A stretch of DNA of 64,000 bases from Ditylenchus dipsaci. Its lineage: Eukaryota; Nematoda; Chromadorea; Rhabditida; Anguinidae. Below, piece after piece: positions 1-11,014 of the stretch. Numbering within the stretch: position 1 is the stretch's first letter; each line of letters opens with the position of its first letter. The translations under genes and the position numbers were made by a program. A model generated the notes under the pieces. That model made no database searches and had not been told where the DNA came from. It saw only the letters and a program-made list of their open reading frames with translations. The stretch covers positions 1-64,000 of the forward strand of contig SADC01000118.1 of the NCBI GenBank assembly GCA_004194705.1, written 5' to 3'.

Positions 1-1368
1 GAAAAATTGAAAATGAAAAATTAAAAGTGAAATTCTCAAGCGACTAATATTCGAAAAATTGAAAACTTGAAAATGAAAAGTTGAAAATGAAAAAATGAAA
101 AATTTTTTCATTTTCAAGCAGACTATTGGAAAATTGAAAAGTGAAAAGTGAATTTTTTTCAATTTTTCATGAAAAATTGATGACCGGTCATCCCGTCATC
201 ATTTTTTCAGAATTTACATAGCTTAATTTGGCGCTTTTTATGCGCTGAACACGATTTTGGGCTCAGATTTTGTGTTTTTTGTATAGAACAGTAGTAAATG
301 CTTTATTTGCTTCTACGTGTCAGGCGATTCTGCAAGCGACAGTGATTAACAGCAGTGAAAATGGTGCTATCGTTCGAGGTGTTTTAAACTCAAAGGCACA
401 TTTGGTAAATTTCTTTTGGTAAAGCACATGTGGTAAGAAAACTTTTTTGGTAAAGCACTTTTCCGTGGATATTTTCGGTGGTATATCTTTTTAGTCATAG
501 AGTTTCCTTGTTTTGGCCATAGATCTTATTGGCTGTTTGGTCACAAAGCCCGTTTACGGAGGCAATAGACGTTTTTCCAATCATCTAAAAGCACTTTATG
601 CTCTCCGAAACCCGTTAACACCTAGTGACCAGACTATTCAGGGCGTTGGGGTGAATTTACCCCTACTCTGGAGTTACCTGGATAATAAACCTGTCCAGGT
701 GGTAGCCACCCAGCTTTTGAGTTGGGTAGGTAAAATCGCACTTTTAGTCTTAACAAGCCGAATTCCTCACACAATTCTAAGTAAGAAAAAATGGTTTTAT
801 TTTATTTATAAAGAAATTTTAATTTGTAGGCCATCCAGGTGGACATCCACCTGACCAGGATTTAACACCACACGTTTTGGGTTTGCGTAGGTGAAATATT
901 GATTTTTGTCTTGACAAACCTAATCTCACACATAATTTTAAGTTAGAAAAAAATGAGTATAATTAAGTAGAATTTAATGGAGAAATAGAATAAAACCCGG
1001 AGAAAGAAAGGGAAAGAAAAGAAAAAGTAGGAATAAGAAGGTCTTTACACCAAAAAACAACTACAAAGTGCCTTACTAAAAAATTTTACCAAATATTGCC
1101 TTTACAAAAAAATTTACCAAATGTTCCTTTACCAAAAATTTTTTTACAAATGTGCTTTTACCAATATTTCTTTACCTTTTTCGGTACAGCCCCCCCAAAA
1201 CACCCCGTACAGCCCCCAAAAATACAATGCGCAAAATGAAAATTTTTCAGTGAAAATGAAAAATTGAAATGCTTAGTCTGCTTGAAAGTGGAATTTTTCA
1301 CTTTCATTTTCACTTTCATTTTCAATTTTTCAATTTTTTCATGAAAATTTTTTTTTTCATAGTCTGCT
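1..1368. repeat. Inverted-repeat element with GAAAAATTGAAAATG word arrays, cut by the window edge
   Basis: Bases 1-180 are a dense array of variants of GAAAAATTGAAAATGAAAA. The inverse array lies at 1205-1360, and an inverted pair TTCAAGCAGACTA (113-125) / TAGTCTGCTTGAA (1274-1286) anchors the arms. Nested inside (about 400-1185) is a second inverted array of TTTGGTAAAGCAC-type words. Bases 540-860 carry dyads such as CCAGGTGGTAGCCACC. No credible gene is present. I read it as a non-autonomous DNA element with another inside it. Superfamily is unknown because the left end and any TSD are missing. Confidence 0.6.
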
Positions 1369-1373
1369 AGGCC

Positions 1374-2253
1374 CAGATAGACAAAAGGTTTATAAAAGAT
1401 CGTGTCATTGGAATTCCCTGACTAAAAGATGAAATGAACTTTCCTAATCTTTTAAAAAACTTAGTAGAAAACTTCTTTTTTCGCTACTAAAACCTATGAT
1501 TCTGACACCGTACTTATGTTAGCGTGGTGGATTTGACTGTGAAACTGCTTTTGGAATTCAGAAACCACTGTCGAATTTCAAATTCCACTTGAGACAATAA
1601 ATATTTAAACAAATGCGAAGATTCCATTACATATTTGAATTGACAGTATCCCAGTGCACCCCCCTTGCAAAATTTTTTGTTATTTTTTTAAAAAAGTACC
1701 ATTTTAGCTGCAAACTTCTATTTCTGAGGCACCCAGTAATCACACAATTCCTCAGGAATTCGAATAGGTAAGCAGAATTTGAAAGAAATTTTTAGGTCGC
1801 TGAGATATGACCAAAAGTTGGGTGTCAAGATTTTTAAAAAGTTACCATTCAACTTTACTCTAACTTTAGATCATATCTCAGCGACTAAAATTTTTTTCAA
1901 AGTTCTGCTTTTGATTCGGATTTCTGATGAAATTTTTGCCTACTGGCGTGCCTCAGAATGAATTTTGCAGCTAAAAATGGTACTTTTTTTGAAAAAAAAC
2001 AAAATTTTGCAAGGGGGGGGGGGGTGCACTTGGGCTTTTACGATTTGAATTTGATATGATTTGACATGTTCTGAATTTCAAAAGCAGTTTTACATACAAA
2101 TGGACTATGCTGAACATGAATACGGTGTCAGGATCTCAGGTTTTACTAGCGAAAAAAGTTTTCCAATAAAGGCTTTTAACATTCAAGAAAGATCGTTTCT
2201 TCTGTCTGTGTCAGGAACTTCTAATGACATGATCTTTTCAAAATTTTGTATCT
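1374..2253. repeat. Large inverted repeat with a second palindromic MITE nested at its centre
   Basis: The outer arms (about 1374-1610 and 2045-2253) are reverse complements. For example the stretch with TCGCTACTAAAACC and TCTGACACCGTACTTATG near 1475-1520 returns inverted near 2120-2160. Between them, about 1640-2036, is a separate palindromic MITE. It runs from GTGCACCCCCCTTGCAAAAT to its inverse before GTGCACTTGGGC and has a central AGATATGACC/ATATCTCAGCGACT dyad. That inner family recurs near 6900, 18990, 47120 and 47750. No coding sequence. Confidence 0.7.
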
Positions 2254-2841
2254 ACCGTAAATACTCTATTAAACGGCCCCCTCCAATTATTCCACCCCCT
2301 CTAATAAACGGTTCCCCTTAAGGACCTATATCTCAGCTTAGAAAAACAATTTTGCAAATTGTTTTTCGCGTTTTCTTTTACCACGAGTTTACCTGGTTGA
2401 GCACCCAAAATACCAAAATCAAAATATTTTTTGTTCGAGGTACTTGTGCTGTTTAGACCCCCACTGTTTACCTGGTCGAAGACTACGAAGACGCATTTCC
2501 TTTCCACAACTACAAATTCTACTTGAATGGAGCAGCTTCAGATTTTTGTAACCATTCTATGAATTCGACATCGGTCCAATTCAAAAGCTTTCAAGGTTGA
2601 ATCTACGAAGTTCTTCCATATCAAAACAAAGAAATTGGAAATACATGCGTAGAACAAATTGATGGACTGAATGAACCTTTCCATAACGATAATTTATATT
2701 AAAATGGGACTATAAACATTCTGCTTAAAAAGATAAAAAAACATTCACAACCAAAAAAATGGGGTCTAAACAGCACAAGTACCTTGTCGATTTTCAGGGG
2801 TTGAAAAATAACGGCCCGGGCCGTTTGATAGAGTATTTACG
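2254..2841. repeat. Palindromic MITE, ends ACCGTAAATACTCTAT / ATAGAGTATTTACG
   Basis: The left end CCGTAAATACTCTATTAAAC is mirrored at 2820-2841 (GTTTGATAGAGTATTTACG). Internal dyads with CACTGTTTACCTGG-type sequence lie between. It is flanked by TA on both sides, suggesting Tc1/mariner or pogo-like transposition. It may be a distant relative of the ACCGTATTTCCTCTAATAAG family seen elsewhere in the window. Confidence 0.6.
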
Positions 2842-2960
2842 TATCTAATGTAGAATTGTGTAGGGCTTTTTAATGCGTAGCCAGAAAGTTTGCACAAGTA
2901 AAAGTTTTGCTGTGGAACCTGTATTATTACTATACCGAATTTTTAGTTCGACCTTAGAAG

Positions 2961-3264
2961 TAGAGTGGGCGAGTCGAGTACTCGAAATCGAGTACCCTAT
3001 TCACTCTATTAACTCCCCATGAGGAGTTATTTTGAAACCTCAGAAATCGGAAATTTATTTGCGGACAGATTGTAAAAACAGAAATACAAAATCTTCAAAA
3101 ATCGAGTTCAAAAAAGTGTCGGACCCGGCTGGAACGAACTTTTGGGTCGCACTATAACGAGGTTTGACTGTACTTGAAATCAAGTAATTTCGTTACTATT
3201 CGAAATTTTGCGATTTTCGAGTATCGAGTCGAGTACTCGAAAATCTCGAGTACTCGCCACCCTA
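2961..3264. mobile_element. hAT-like MITE, GAGTACTCGA words, perfect 8-bp TSD CTTAGAAG
   Basis: The termini TAGAGTGGGCGAG (left) and CTCGCCACCCTA (right) are imperfect inverted repeats. They are immediately flanked by CTTAGAAG at 2953-2960 and again at 3265-3272, a perfect 8-bp duplication as made by hAT transposases. Palindromic GAGTACTCGA words crowd both ends, and the middle is non-coding. Related elements sit at 20565-21038 and 32256-32958. Confidence 0.85.
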
Positions 3265-3593
3265 CTTAGAAGCATTTTCCTGTACGAATTTTTTTTCCTT
3301 TTCGAATTTTTTGCAGCATTAGGAAGCCACTAATTATGCGTCTGATAAGGCATTAATCGTCTATTAGCGATAAAAAAATCAATGATAAATACCTAGACTA
3401 AGAAACCCCAAAATATTGAAACTTTAGACAAGCAAATTTTTGAAAAGCGACTTTATAGTCAGACTCGGATATGACCCGTGTCATATTTGCTTAAAGCACT
3501 TTAAAAAACATTATAAGCTCGAGAAAAAAATCCGAAAAATCTAGGTAACAAAATTCTTATTGACTTCTGCAAAATTAGAAGAAAAGTCGGCGC

Positions 3594-3817
3594 TAGTAGC
3601 GAATAAACCACCCCCCCCCAGCATCCGACCTTAAAAAATTTCTGTAACTACCTTGCAAACAACAAGTTTAGGCTTAGCCCTTAGCTTAGGGTAGGCCAAC
3701 GTACGGAAGTTGTGACTAATGAAGAGTTTGCGCACATTTTCGGGGTCTGGGACATATTTTGGGTACTTTACTAAAGTAAAAAAAGTGAAAATCGTTGGGG
3801 GTGTTTATTGGCTACTA
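3594..3817. repeat. MITE of the TAGTAGCGAATAA family
   Basis: The left end TAGTAGCGAATAAACC is mirrored by GTTTATTGGCTACTA at the right. The interior contains AACAAGTTTAGGCTTAGCCC and GTAGGCCAACGTACGGAAG. A near-identical copy lies at 12082-12306, and the same TIR bounds the larger element at 37582-38980. Confidence 0.7.
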
Positions 3818-4028
3818 GGGTCGAAAAGTCTTTTAATAAGAATTTAATTTCAAAAATTAAAAATTACCTCCAGTTTCTATAATAGACTTATAGAAATATT
3901 TTCGAGGCAGGCGATTCTTTCAAGTCGTCCGCTCCACACAATCCTAGAGTCGGCTTTCAAGCTCTCTGAACAGCATTCTGCAGTCTCAGCGCTGCAGCAG
4001 TGCTCTACAGCTAAAAAGAAAGCGTTTA

Positions 4029-4270
4029 CCGTATTTCCTCTAATAAGAGCCAATGCTCTAATAAGCGCCCAAACCCAACTTTGAGGGCCTATATCTCAGC
4101 TCAGAGAAATAAATAAACGAAGCTGTTTTATTATTTTCTCAGCTATCACGAGCTCTACCAATTCTGCTTTTTAGTTTTCGGCACGCACAAATTTTCGAGA
4201 TCGATCCCAAATTTTAAGTTTTTTGGAGCTTGAAAATAAGCGTCTCGGGCTCTTATTAAAGAAAATACGA
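4029..4270. repeat. MITE of the ACCGTATTTCCTCTAATAAG family
   Basis: It starts CCGTATTTCCTCTAATAAG after a TA and ends with the degraded inverse TCTTATTAAAGAAAATACG. Related copies are at 13012-13247, 15847-16093, 16533-16727, 20101-20342 and 22830-23073. All are about 195-247 bp and TA-flanked, so a Tc1/mariner or pogo-type mobiliser is likely (inference). Confidence 0.8.
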
Positions 4271-5755
4271 TGAATCGAAATTTTTTAATAGGCTGATTAG
4301 TTGATTAGAAGCGAATTGCTGATTAATCCACGAGAGCCCCAATTCTACCTTTTGAAAATATTTTTGAAATAGGTGACGGTTTATCGAGAGTCGACTGTAT
4401 TTAGGGCAGATGATATTATGTACTTTTTAAAAGATTTGTACTTTTTTTGGGACCCAAATCTTTTCTTTTTTCAATGTACTTTTAAAAAATTTGTATTTTT
4501 TTGGAGAAATGACTTTTTTGTACTTTTTTTTTTTCGAATAGGCGCCGAAAATGTAAGAAAATATTCGAATTTTTAAAAAATTTCGCTGCTGCACAGTTTT
4601 TAATTCGAATTTTGCTGAGCCCTAAAAGGCTTTTAGTCCTGCCTGATTCTTTTCCACTTTTCGGAGTTGACGAGATATTTCTCTGAGAACTGCAGGCTGA
4701 ATCCTCGTATTGCTGTCTCCAGCTGCCTTATGATTTTCTACTTGATATCAATAGTTCGAAAGTGTGATCAACTAAATTTCTAAATAGAAAAGCTGCAAAT
4801 CTAAATATTAGTTGTTCGAAAGTTCGCGGAATTTCGTAACGGTCCCCCGTTGTGTTTTTAGTGTTTTTGGTTTTCGATTTTTTTTTGCAACGTTGTTGCT
4901 TTAAAACCGTTTTATTTGATCGATTTCATATGGATGAAAATCTTATTCGACATAAAAAAAACAACAAAAAGAAACGGTTTAAATGCAAGAATTGCAAGAA
5001 AACTCGAAAACCAAAACGCTAAAACACAATAGGATCATTACAGAATTCCGCGAACTTTCCGAACAACCTAATATTAGGCGTGTCGAAAAATCCGTACTGA
5101 TTTAATTACAAGCACTATTTGTGGCTACTTTTTTTTGGATTTTCATCAGTTTATCAAAAGTTTACCACTCATTTTGCAGCTCAAAATCTTGGCTACAAAA
5201 TGAGTGGTAAACTTTTAAAATTTATGAAAAATCTAAGGTAAAACACAATACCACAAACATCGCTTGTGAAAAAACGGCCCGAACTTTTGACACGACCTTA
5301 TGGTGCGGAAAAGATACAAAATACCAAAAGTCATACAAAAATTTTTTATGAGTTAATTTAGATTTCATATGTCTATAGTAACAGAAATATGATTGAATTG
5401 TTTTATTGTTTGAAAAGTGTTATGTGTTCTTTTGTGTAGAATAAAAAGTTGAAGGCGTTTGAGTTTCGGGTTTGTATTTTTTTTTTGCTCCAAAATCTTT
5501 TTTTTTTTTTGGAAAATGTACTTTTTTTCAAAATTTGAGATATCATCCCTGATTTAGGACAGTTTTATTTAGAGACAGAAACAAGACAAGATCTGGCCAA
5601 GATTTTGTCTTGTCTTGCCCAATTTTGACTGAAAATCTCGTCTTGGGATCTTGCTTGGTCATTTCTAGAAATCTTGTCTTGGTTTTATGGTCAATCTTGT
5701 ATGCAAAATTTACAAAACACCCGACAACCCATTTTATCGTTTGTAGGGCCATAGG
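4271..5755. repeat. Two adjacent palindromic elements (about 4806-5070 and 5086-5299) in AT-rich non-coding DNA
   Basis: 4806-5070 has long arms beginning GTTGTTCGAAAGTTCGCGGA. It is flanked by TAAATATTA / CTAATATTA, a possible degenerate 9-bp TSD. 5086-5299 runs from AGGCGTGTCGAAAA to TTTTGACACGACCT, with central arms around TTTACCACTCATTTTG. 4271-4805 and 5300-5755 are T/A-rich, including CTTGTCTTG-type tandem words at 5575-5700, and I see no gene in them. Confidence 0.5.
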
Positions 5756-6054
5756 GTAGGATACACTTGTCAAATGCGAAAGTTCTCAAAACGAAAGTTC
5801 TCAAACGAAAGTTGTCAAAAAATCAGCTTGGGGGATCAAGGCAATTTTTTTTGGCATTTTTTACAAAAAAAAATTTTGTTTAAAAATGCTTAAAACGTGT
5901 ATATAAATGCTTTTCGAGACTTTTGGGAAAAAATTTTTTTTGCTTAAAACAACAGGGGGACCAAGGTGATTTTTTGACAACTTTCGTTTTGAGAAGTTTC
6001 GTTTTGACAAAACCTACGTTTGTCAAGTTTCGTTTTGCCAAATGTATCCTAGCC
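5756..6054. mobile_element. hAT-like MITE with AACGAAAGTT words, 7/8 TSD GCCATAGG/GCCATAGC
   Basis: Termini TAGGATACACTTG and CAAATGTATCCTA are inverted repeats, with direct flanks GCCATAGG (5748-5755) and GCCATAGC (6055-6062). Both ends carry 3-4 copies of AACGAAAGTTCTCAAA or its inverse. The core includes GGGGGACCAAGG, a motif recurring in many repeats here. Confidence 0.75.
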
Positions 6055-6599
6055 GCCATAGCATACCTGAATTCTGTTTTGGGCTTTTACAAGATTAAAA
6101 AATGGCGGAAAGACTTGCTTGGTGCCACTTTTCTGTCTCTAGTTTTATTTACAAATAATTAATAATTTATAAATATATTGTAAAAATTACCTTTGTCAAT
6201 GAGAGAATCACTTATGAACTCAGACGAAAATGAAATACAGAAATTAGCAGAGAAAATAATAAAAAATAAAGCGTATTTAATCATTTTCTCTGCCTAAAAT
6301 TGGATTCTGGCCTTGTTTTGTTAGAAACCAAGTTAAAAAATCAGAACAGAAAATCAAGGATTAGGAAGTTTTTTTGAATTGACGGGAGACCGTGAGCATG
6401 GTCCTTTAAGAAAAAAAATCTCAAAAATCAACTTGAGCGACCAAACGAAATATTTTTACTATTGTTATACCAATATTTTTTTGCAAAATATTAGAAAGTG
6501 TAATAAATAGTTTTCGAGACTTTCGGAAGACAACATTCTTCTAAAAAACGACAACACGTGGGACTAAGCGTAACATATAGAGCCAAAAAATTCTCAACA

Positions 6600-7645
6600 G
6601 CCTAGTTTTTTTAACGGTCAGTTAGCGATTGTCAGTCAAAAATTCAAAAAGTCATTTTCGTCCCAAAACAATATTTTTAAATAGGACGAGACTTTTTTCT
6701 GCCCGCTTTTAGCTTTTTTCTGCCCGCTTTTCTGCCCGCTTTTTTGAAATGATTGAAAATTACCCGAATTTGTGATATTTTTCTTATTTTGAGCAGCCTT
6801 GTATACGAAATTTTCCTGAGGAATTCGAATTTATTTTACAGAATTTCAAAAAAGCTGTTACCTGTCCAGCTTTGGCCATTTGCAGAATTTGGGCATAAAA
6901 TCTCTTAGATGCAACAAATGGTCATATCTCAGCAGCCAACAATTTTTTCGAAATTCTGTAAAAATTCGAATTCCTTAGGAAATTTCGTATCAAAGCTGCA
7001 CAGAATAAAAAAGTTATCACAGATTGGGGTTATGTTAAATCATTTTCAGAAAAGCGGGCAGAAAAAACCTAAACGGGCAGAAAAAGCCAGAAGCGGGCAG
7101 AAAAAAGATTTATCCATTTTAAATATAATCGAAATCAACAGCAGTGGGACAGTGAATTAAATAGCGTTTTATCAACGGTGTTCTGTTCTGTTCACTCATT
7201 TCTAATATGCCAATATGCCCGAAAATATTCGCAACTCGGGGAATGGGGTAGTAGCATGCAGCTCCTCCTGGCCGCCAAACTCTCAAACTCAACCTCTTCC
7301 AGCCAAATGATACTCCTCGTTTTGTTCTCTTCCTCGTCGACAAGGTTGACTGGATGATATTAACATTGAAACTGGCGCCATGGATCTCCGGTGGGATGGA
7401 TTCGATACCAAGCCAACCACTTCGATGGGGCGATTTCAAGATGAAAGAAAATGTTTGAAATGAAAAAAGAACTCAAATAAATCTAACCACTGTTGTGTCG
7501 GTTGTTATGTTCATTTGTTGAATAAAAGTTGTCGTGAAGACTGTGAAGGATTTCGTTGGTTATAGCTAACTGACCGTTAAGAAAGCATCGCTAACTGGCA
7601 TCGCTAACTGACACCGTCGCTAACTGGCGGTCCCCCTATACGGTA
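6600..7645. repeat. CAGTTAGCGA word element with a nested TTTCTGCCCGC palindrome
   Basis: The left words AACGGTCAGTTAGCGATTG and right words GCTAACTGACACCGTCGC match the element at 47519-48042. Nested at about 6705-7105 is another inverted element with TTTTCTGCCCGCTTTT words at both ends and a central ATATCTCAGCAGCC dyad. The span 7105-7560 is unique-looking. One reading frame there (7119-7439, minus) has no recognisable motif and I do not call it. 6055-6600 shows no gene. Confidence 0.6.
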
Positions 7646-7699
7646 AACAATCACGGTAAAAACAGAAAGCTCAAACTTTTTCTTTTTATACCAAAAATA

Positions 7700-8297
7700 G
7701 GCTGTAACTAATTACCCCGCCAAATTACTGATTTACCCCGCCAAATTTGAATTTTCGGTGAAATACTGCAGTAAATTTTGCGGGAATTCAGATTTATAGT
7801 CAAAAATGACTGGATCGCTCAAAAATCCCACCCCCGAGTGGCCAGAAGCCCCTGAAAGTTGTTTTTTGGGGGTTTACTAAAGGGGGGTAAACTTTTTGCA
7901 AAAAATCGATTGAGCCATTTCAAACTGCCCCGAGACCAGCATCTAACTACCCTAAATCAGTGCTTAGGTTGGTTTAAGATGTTGAGAATGGTTAAGGGTG
8001 GAATCCTGAGCGATTGAGCCCATCGACCCGAAATCTGATCCGCTCAATCGATTTTTCGCAAAAGTTTACCCCCCCCTTAGTAACCTCCAAAAACCAACTT
8101 TCAGGGGCTTCTGGCCACTGGGGGTGGGATTTTGAGCGATCCAAGTCATTTTTGACTATAAAATCTGAATTCCCGCAAATTTACTGCAGTATTTCACCGA
8201 AAATTCAAATTTGGCGGGGTAAATAAATAATTTGGCGGGTAAATAAATAATTTGGCGGGGTAAATCAGTAATTTGGCGTGGTAAAACAATTTTAGCC
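7700..8297. mobile_element. MULE-like palindromic element with perfect 9-bp TSD CCAAAAATA
   Basis: CCAAAAATA occurs at 7691-7699 and 8298-8306, exactly flanking termini GGCTGTAACTAATTACC and the inverse of GGCTAAAATTGTTTTACC. The arms are about 200 bp and almost perfectly complementary, sharing for example CACCCCCGAGTGGCCAGAAG. Words TTTACCCCGCCAAAT crowd the ends, with three copies at the right. Nine-base TSDs are typical of Mutator-like transposition. No transposase is encoded. Confidence 0.8.
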
Positions 8298-8306
8298 CCA
8301 AAAATA

Positions 8307-8702
8307 TGGTAGTGAAAATAGTTGTTTAAAAGCACAAAATTTTCCACCTTATACTTCACCATTTTTTTGTTTACGCCCAAACCAAAACAAGATGATTACG
8401 GTTGTTTGGGGTGCCAATTTATTGCTTTAATATGATCATTTGGAAGAGACTGTTCTTCTTCCGAATGTTAGCTGCTGCCAAAAAGACAAAGCTGCCCCCA
8501 ACATTATGTTTTTTATTGCTTTGATGTATTTGTGTGAGAAAAAGAGTAAGGGTGGTGTGTGGGGTCTTTGTTGGCAGTGGTTGAAGCAAGGCCACCCACA
8601 GAGGATTAGAGGCTGAACGGATAGCTTGTCAAACCAACAACAATATACCAGCCAAATTATTTATGGGAGTAGGTTTTTATCCTAAAAATAACATCATTTT
8701 AT
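8307..8702. other. Gene-free spacer
   Basis: AT-rich sequence without strong repeats, RNA genes or plausible exons that I can recognise. Confidence 0.5.
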
Positions 8703-8710
8703 TTAGTGGG

Positions 8711-9610
8711 CATAGTGACCGCCAGTCCGGCCGGGCCCGTCCCGTCCCCGTCCCCGTCCGGACGGGCGTCGAAAAACCGACGGTCGGACGCCGGCTTGGT
8801 CGGCCGTCCGAGCGCCGGCCGGTGGACGGCCGGCTGAAAACGTCCAAGACGGCAGACGGCCGGCAACGATAAACTCGGACGGGACGACCGACGGCCGGTC
8901 CGTCTGACACCGTCCTTTACTATACGAGCGAATTTTGGACTCGTGATCTTTATTTTAACAAAAGTCTTGAAAAATAACATTTCACCGAATTTCAGCTCGA
9001 GAGATCACAATTTAGTGATACGCTTGTCCTACACAAATCACATCACCATTCGGCTTAGGACAGTTAATGTCTCTTTAAGATCAGAACTTACCAATGACCT
9101 CGTAGAGATGTATTGCATCGCTGCGTTCGTGAGGCTGTTTACAGAAAACCCCGTTTCAAACAAACGAGTTCAGACACTGACTTTCTCTAAAACAACAGAA
9201 AATTCAGCGAAATGGACCAATAAAAAAGTTAGCGATCGATATTTTGATAATTCCGGCTTCGTCTGTGTTGCTGCTGAAAGAATATTTTCCATAATGACAA
9301 TGCATGTGAAGGGAGAAGAGTGGGTATTAATGAAGAACTGATAAAGGCTCGAATAATTCTGACATATATACCCGAGATATATTTTTTAGTTTTCTAAATT
9401 TTTCAATAAAGATCAAATTTTTAAGTAACAAATTTGTCACAAAATTTTTTCACTATTTAGGCCGGCCGGCAGACGGCCGGCGAAATTTTCAGCAAGACGG
9501 CGAAATAATGGACGGCCGCCGTAAGAAAAAAATTTCAGTCGGCCGGTTGACGGCCGGTCAAAAACGTCTAGGACGGGACGCCGTCCAATTTCAAAAGCGC
9601 GGTCACTATG
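8711..9610. mobile_element. Non-autonomous hAT element, GACGGCCGGC words, perfect 8-bp TSD TTAGTGGG
   Basis: A 900-bp element. TIR CATAGTGACCG is at 8711 and its inverse CGGTCACTATG ends at 9610. TTAGTGGG flanks it at 8703-8710 and 9611-9618. Both ends are extremely GC-rich through repeated GACGGCCGGC/CCGTCCCGTCCCC words, in strong contrast to the AT-rich surroundings. The interior encodes a piece resembling the C-terminal part of a hAT transposase (separate entry), so this is an internal-deletion derivative of an autonomous hAT. Confidence 0.9.
8943..9341 (+). pseudogene. hAT transposase C-terminal remnant
   Basis: An open frame of about 130 codons in the middle of the 8711-9610 element. 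Its last third contains AAERIFSIMTMHVKGEEW, which resembles the conserved (S/A)ERxFS block of the hAT dimerisation region. A continuation of the block appears beyond the stop. N-terminal zinc-finger and catalytic regions are absent. Family knowledge supports hAT, and the 8-bp TSD agrees. Not functional by itself. Confidence 0.55.
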
Positions 9611-9968
9611 TTAGTGGGAAAACATTTGAAAAATAGGATTTTTTGCGAAATTTGGCAGAAAAAAGGGTCAAAGACATTTAGGAGAAGGGGTCTATTGAAA
9701 TTAGAGGTGATGACGGTACGGCATACCGCGTGGTAAACATTCAACAAATTGTGTGGTACGGTGCCCGTTTGTTGGAGACTGCCTGTTTATTAGAAGAAGC
9801 ACCATAACAATAGTAAATTTAATAAAGGTTTCTGATCAAAAATAAAAGTTTCTGATCTATATTTTGTTTTGTAACTATTTTCCAGGGTCTCAGATATATG
9901 TTCTAGATTCAGCTTCAGCTTATTAATCCAGCTACCAATTAAAAAAGTCTTAAGTAACACTTATTATT

Positions 9969-10205
9969 ACAGTCAAACCTCGATTTAGTGGCACCCCAAA
10001 AGTTCGTTCCCGCCTAGGGTCCGACACTTTTTTTAACCCAATTTGCAAAATATTTATCGATTCTGTTATGACAGTCTGGTCGCAAATATCGTGAGGATTC
10101 CGATTTTGCCGATCGTTTTTTTGAAAAGCAAACGAATTTTTGGGTTAAAAAGTGAAACCTCGATATAGTGGCACCCTGTTTTTTGAAAACAGGTTAGTTA
10201 GGGAG
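9969..10205. repeat. Degraded pogo-like element, left end CAGTCAAACCTCGATTTAG
   Basis: The end is preceded by TA. The interior TTCGTTCCCGCCTAGGGTCC followed by GACAGTCTGGTCGCAAATAT is the same as in the complete copies at 34710-35384 and 46255-46688. The right end is not intact; an inverse GTGAAACCTCGATATAGTG is near 10155. Confidence 0.65.
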
Positions 10206-11014
10206 GACGCTTATTTAACTATATTTTTTTAATTTTTGTTGCTTATGGCAGTCATGGTTATATCAATAACCTATATGAATAATTTAATAATGATTTTTTA
10301 ATCAAGGTGATTATTGTCACCCGGTCACCATAATCACTTGATCGACCTAAAAAATAAAAAATATGTATTAAAAATAGGCGTGCCCCTAAACCAGAACAGG
10401 TCCCAAAACTCATCAACACTCTAGAAATTTATCTTCATTATTGAACTATTTTCGCGCTTTCCTCAAGACCGATTTCTTGTATCTGCTCAGACAACTTCTT
10501 CTCATCTTGCGCGAGCTTCACCTTGCCTCGACCACTCGGAACCGGCTCAACTTTCTTGAAGCAGTGAATGGCGTCGTTCTCATATCCATCGGTGGCATTG
10601 GAACTCCGCACGATTTGAATGACTCAACGATGAGTTCCTTTAAGAGATTCTCTCAGCTTCGAATCCATTTTGAGTTAGACGGCGTTGGCGCAGCTTGAGG
10701 GTCTTAAGGGTGTGTTTATTAGAGAGTGTGGTTCTATTTCACAACCCCCTTGGGGGTTGGTTCTATTAGAGAGAATACGGTAATTTTTATACATATTAAG
10801 TAGTAAATGAATAGATGAATCAAATAGATTTTTTAAAGAATTCTCTTTTCTCTAATTAGCCGACATTCTCTAATAACCGACACCCCCTACTTTGATGGTC
10901 TGTATCTCAGTCCAGAAGAAAATTTTACATTACTCCACGAGACATTACATTACTACCGTTCAGATTTTGGATTGTCACTCAAAAATCTCGAGATCGACCC
11001 AAAAATTTTCAATA
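10206..11014. other. Gene-free stretch
   Basis: Holds AT-rich sequence, a frame at 10441-10698 without recognisable motifs, and fragments of the ACCGTATT MITE family (TTATTAGAGAGTGTGG, AGAGAATACGGTAA near 10715-10795). I see no supportable gene. Confidence 0.4.

Noticed and set aside
5543..6162. Frames on both strands around 5.5-6.2 kb
   Set aside because: They cross tandem CTTGTCTTG words and the ends of the 5756-6054 MITE.
7119..7439. 106-codon minus-strand frame
   Set aside because: No recognised domain, no convincing splice sites, and it lies between arms of nested DNA elements.
8663..8980. Open frames on both strands in GC-rich sequence
   Set aside because: They arise from repeated GACGGCCGGC/CCGTCC words at the end of a hAT element; the peptides are low-complexity Arg/Pro.
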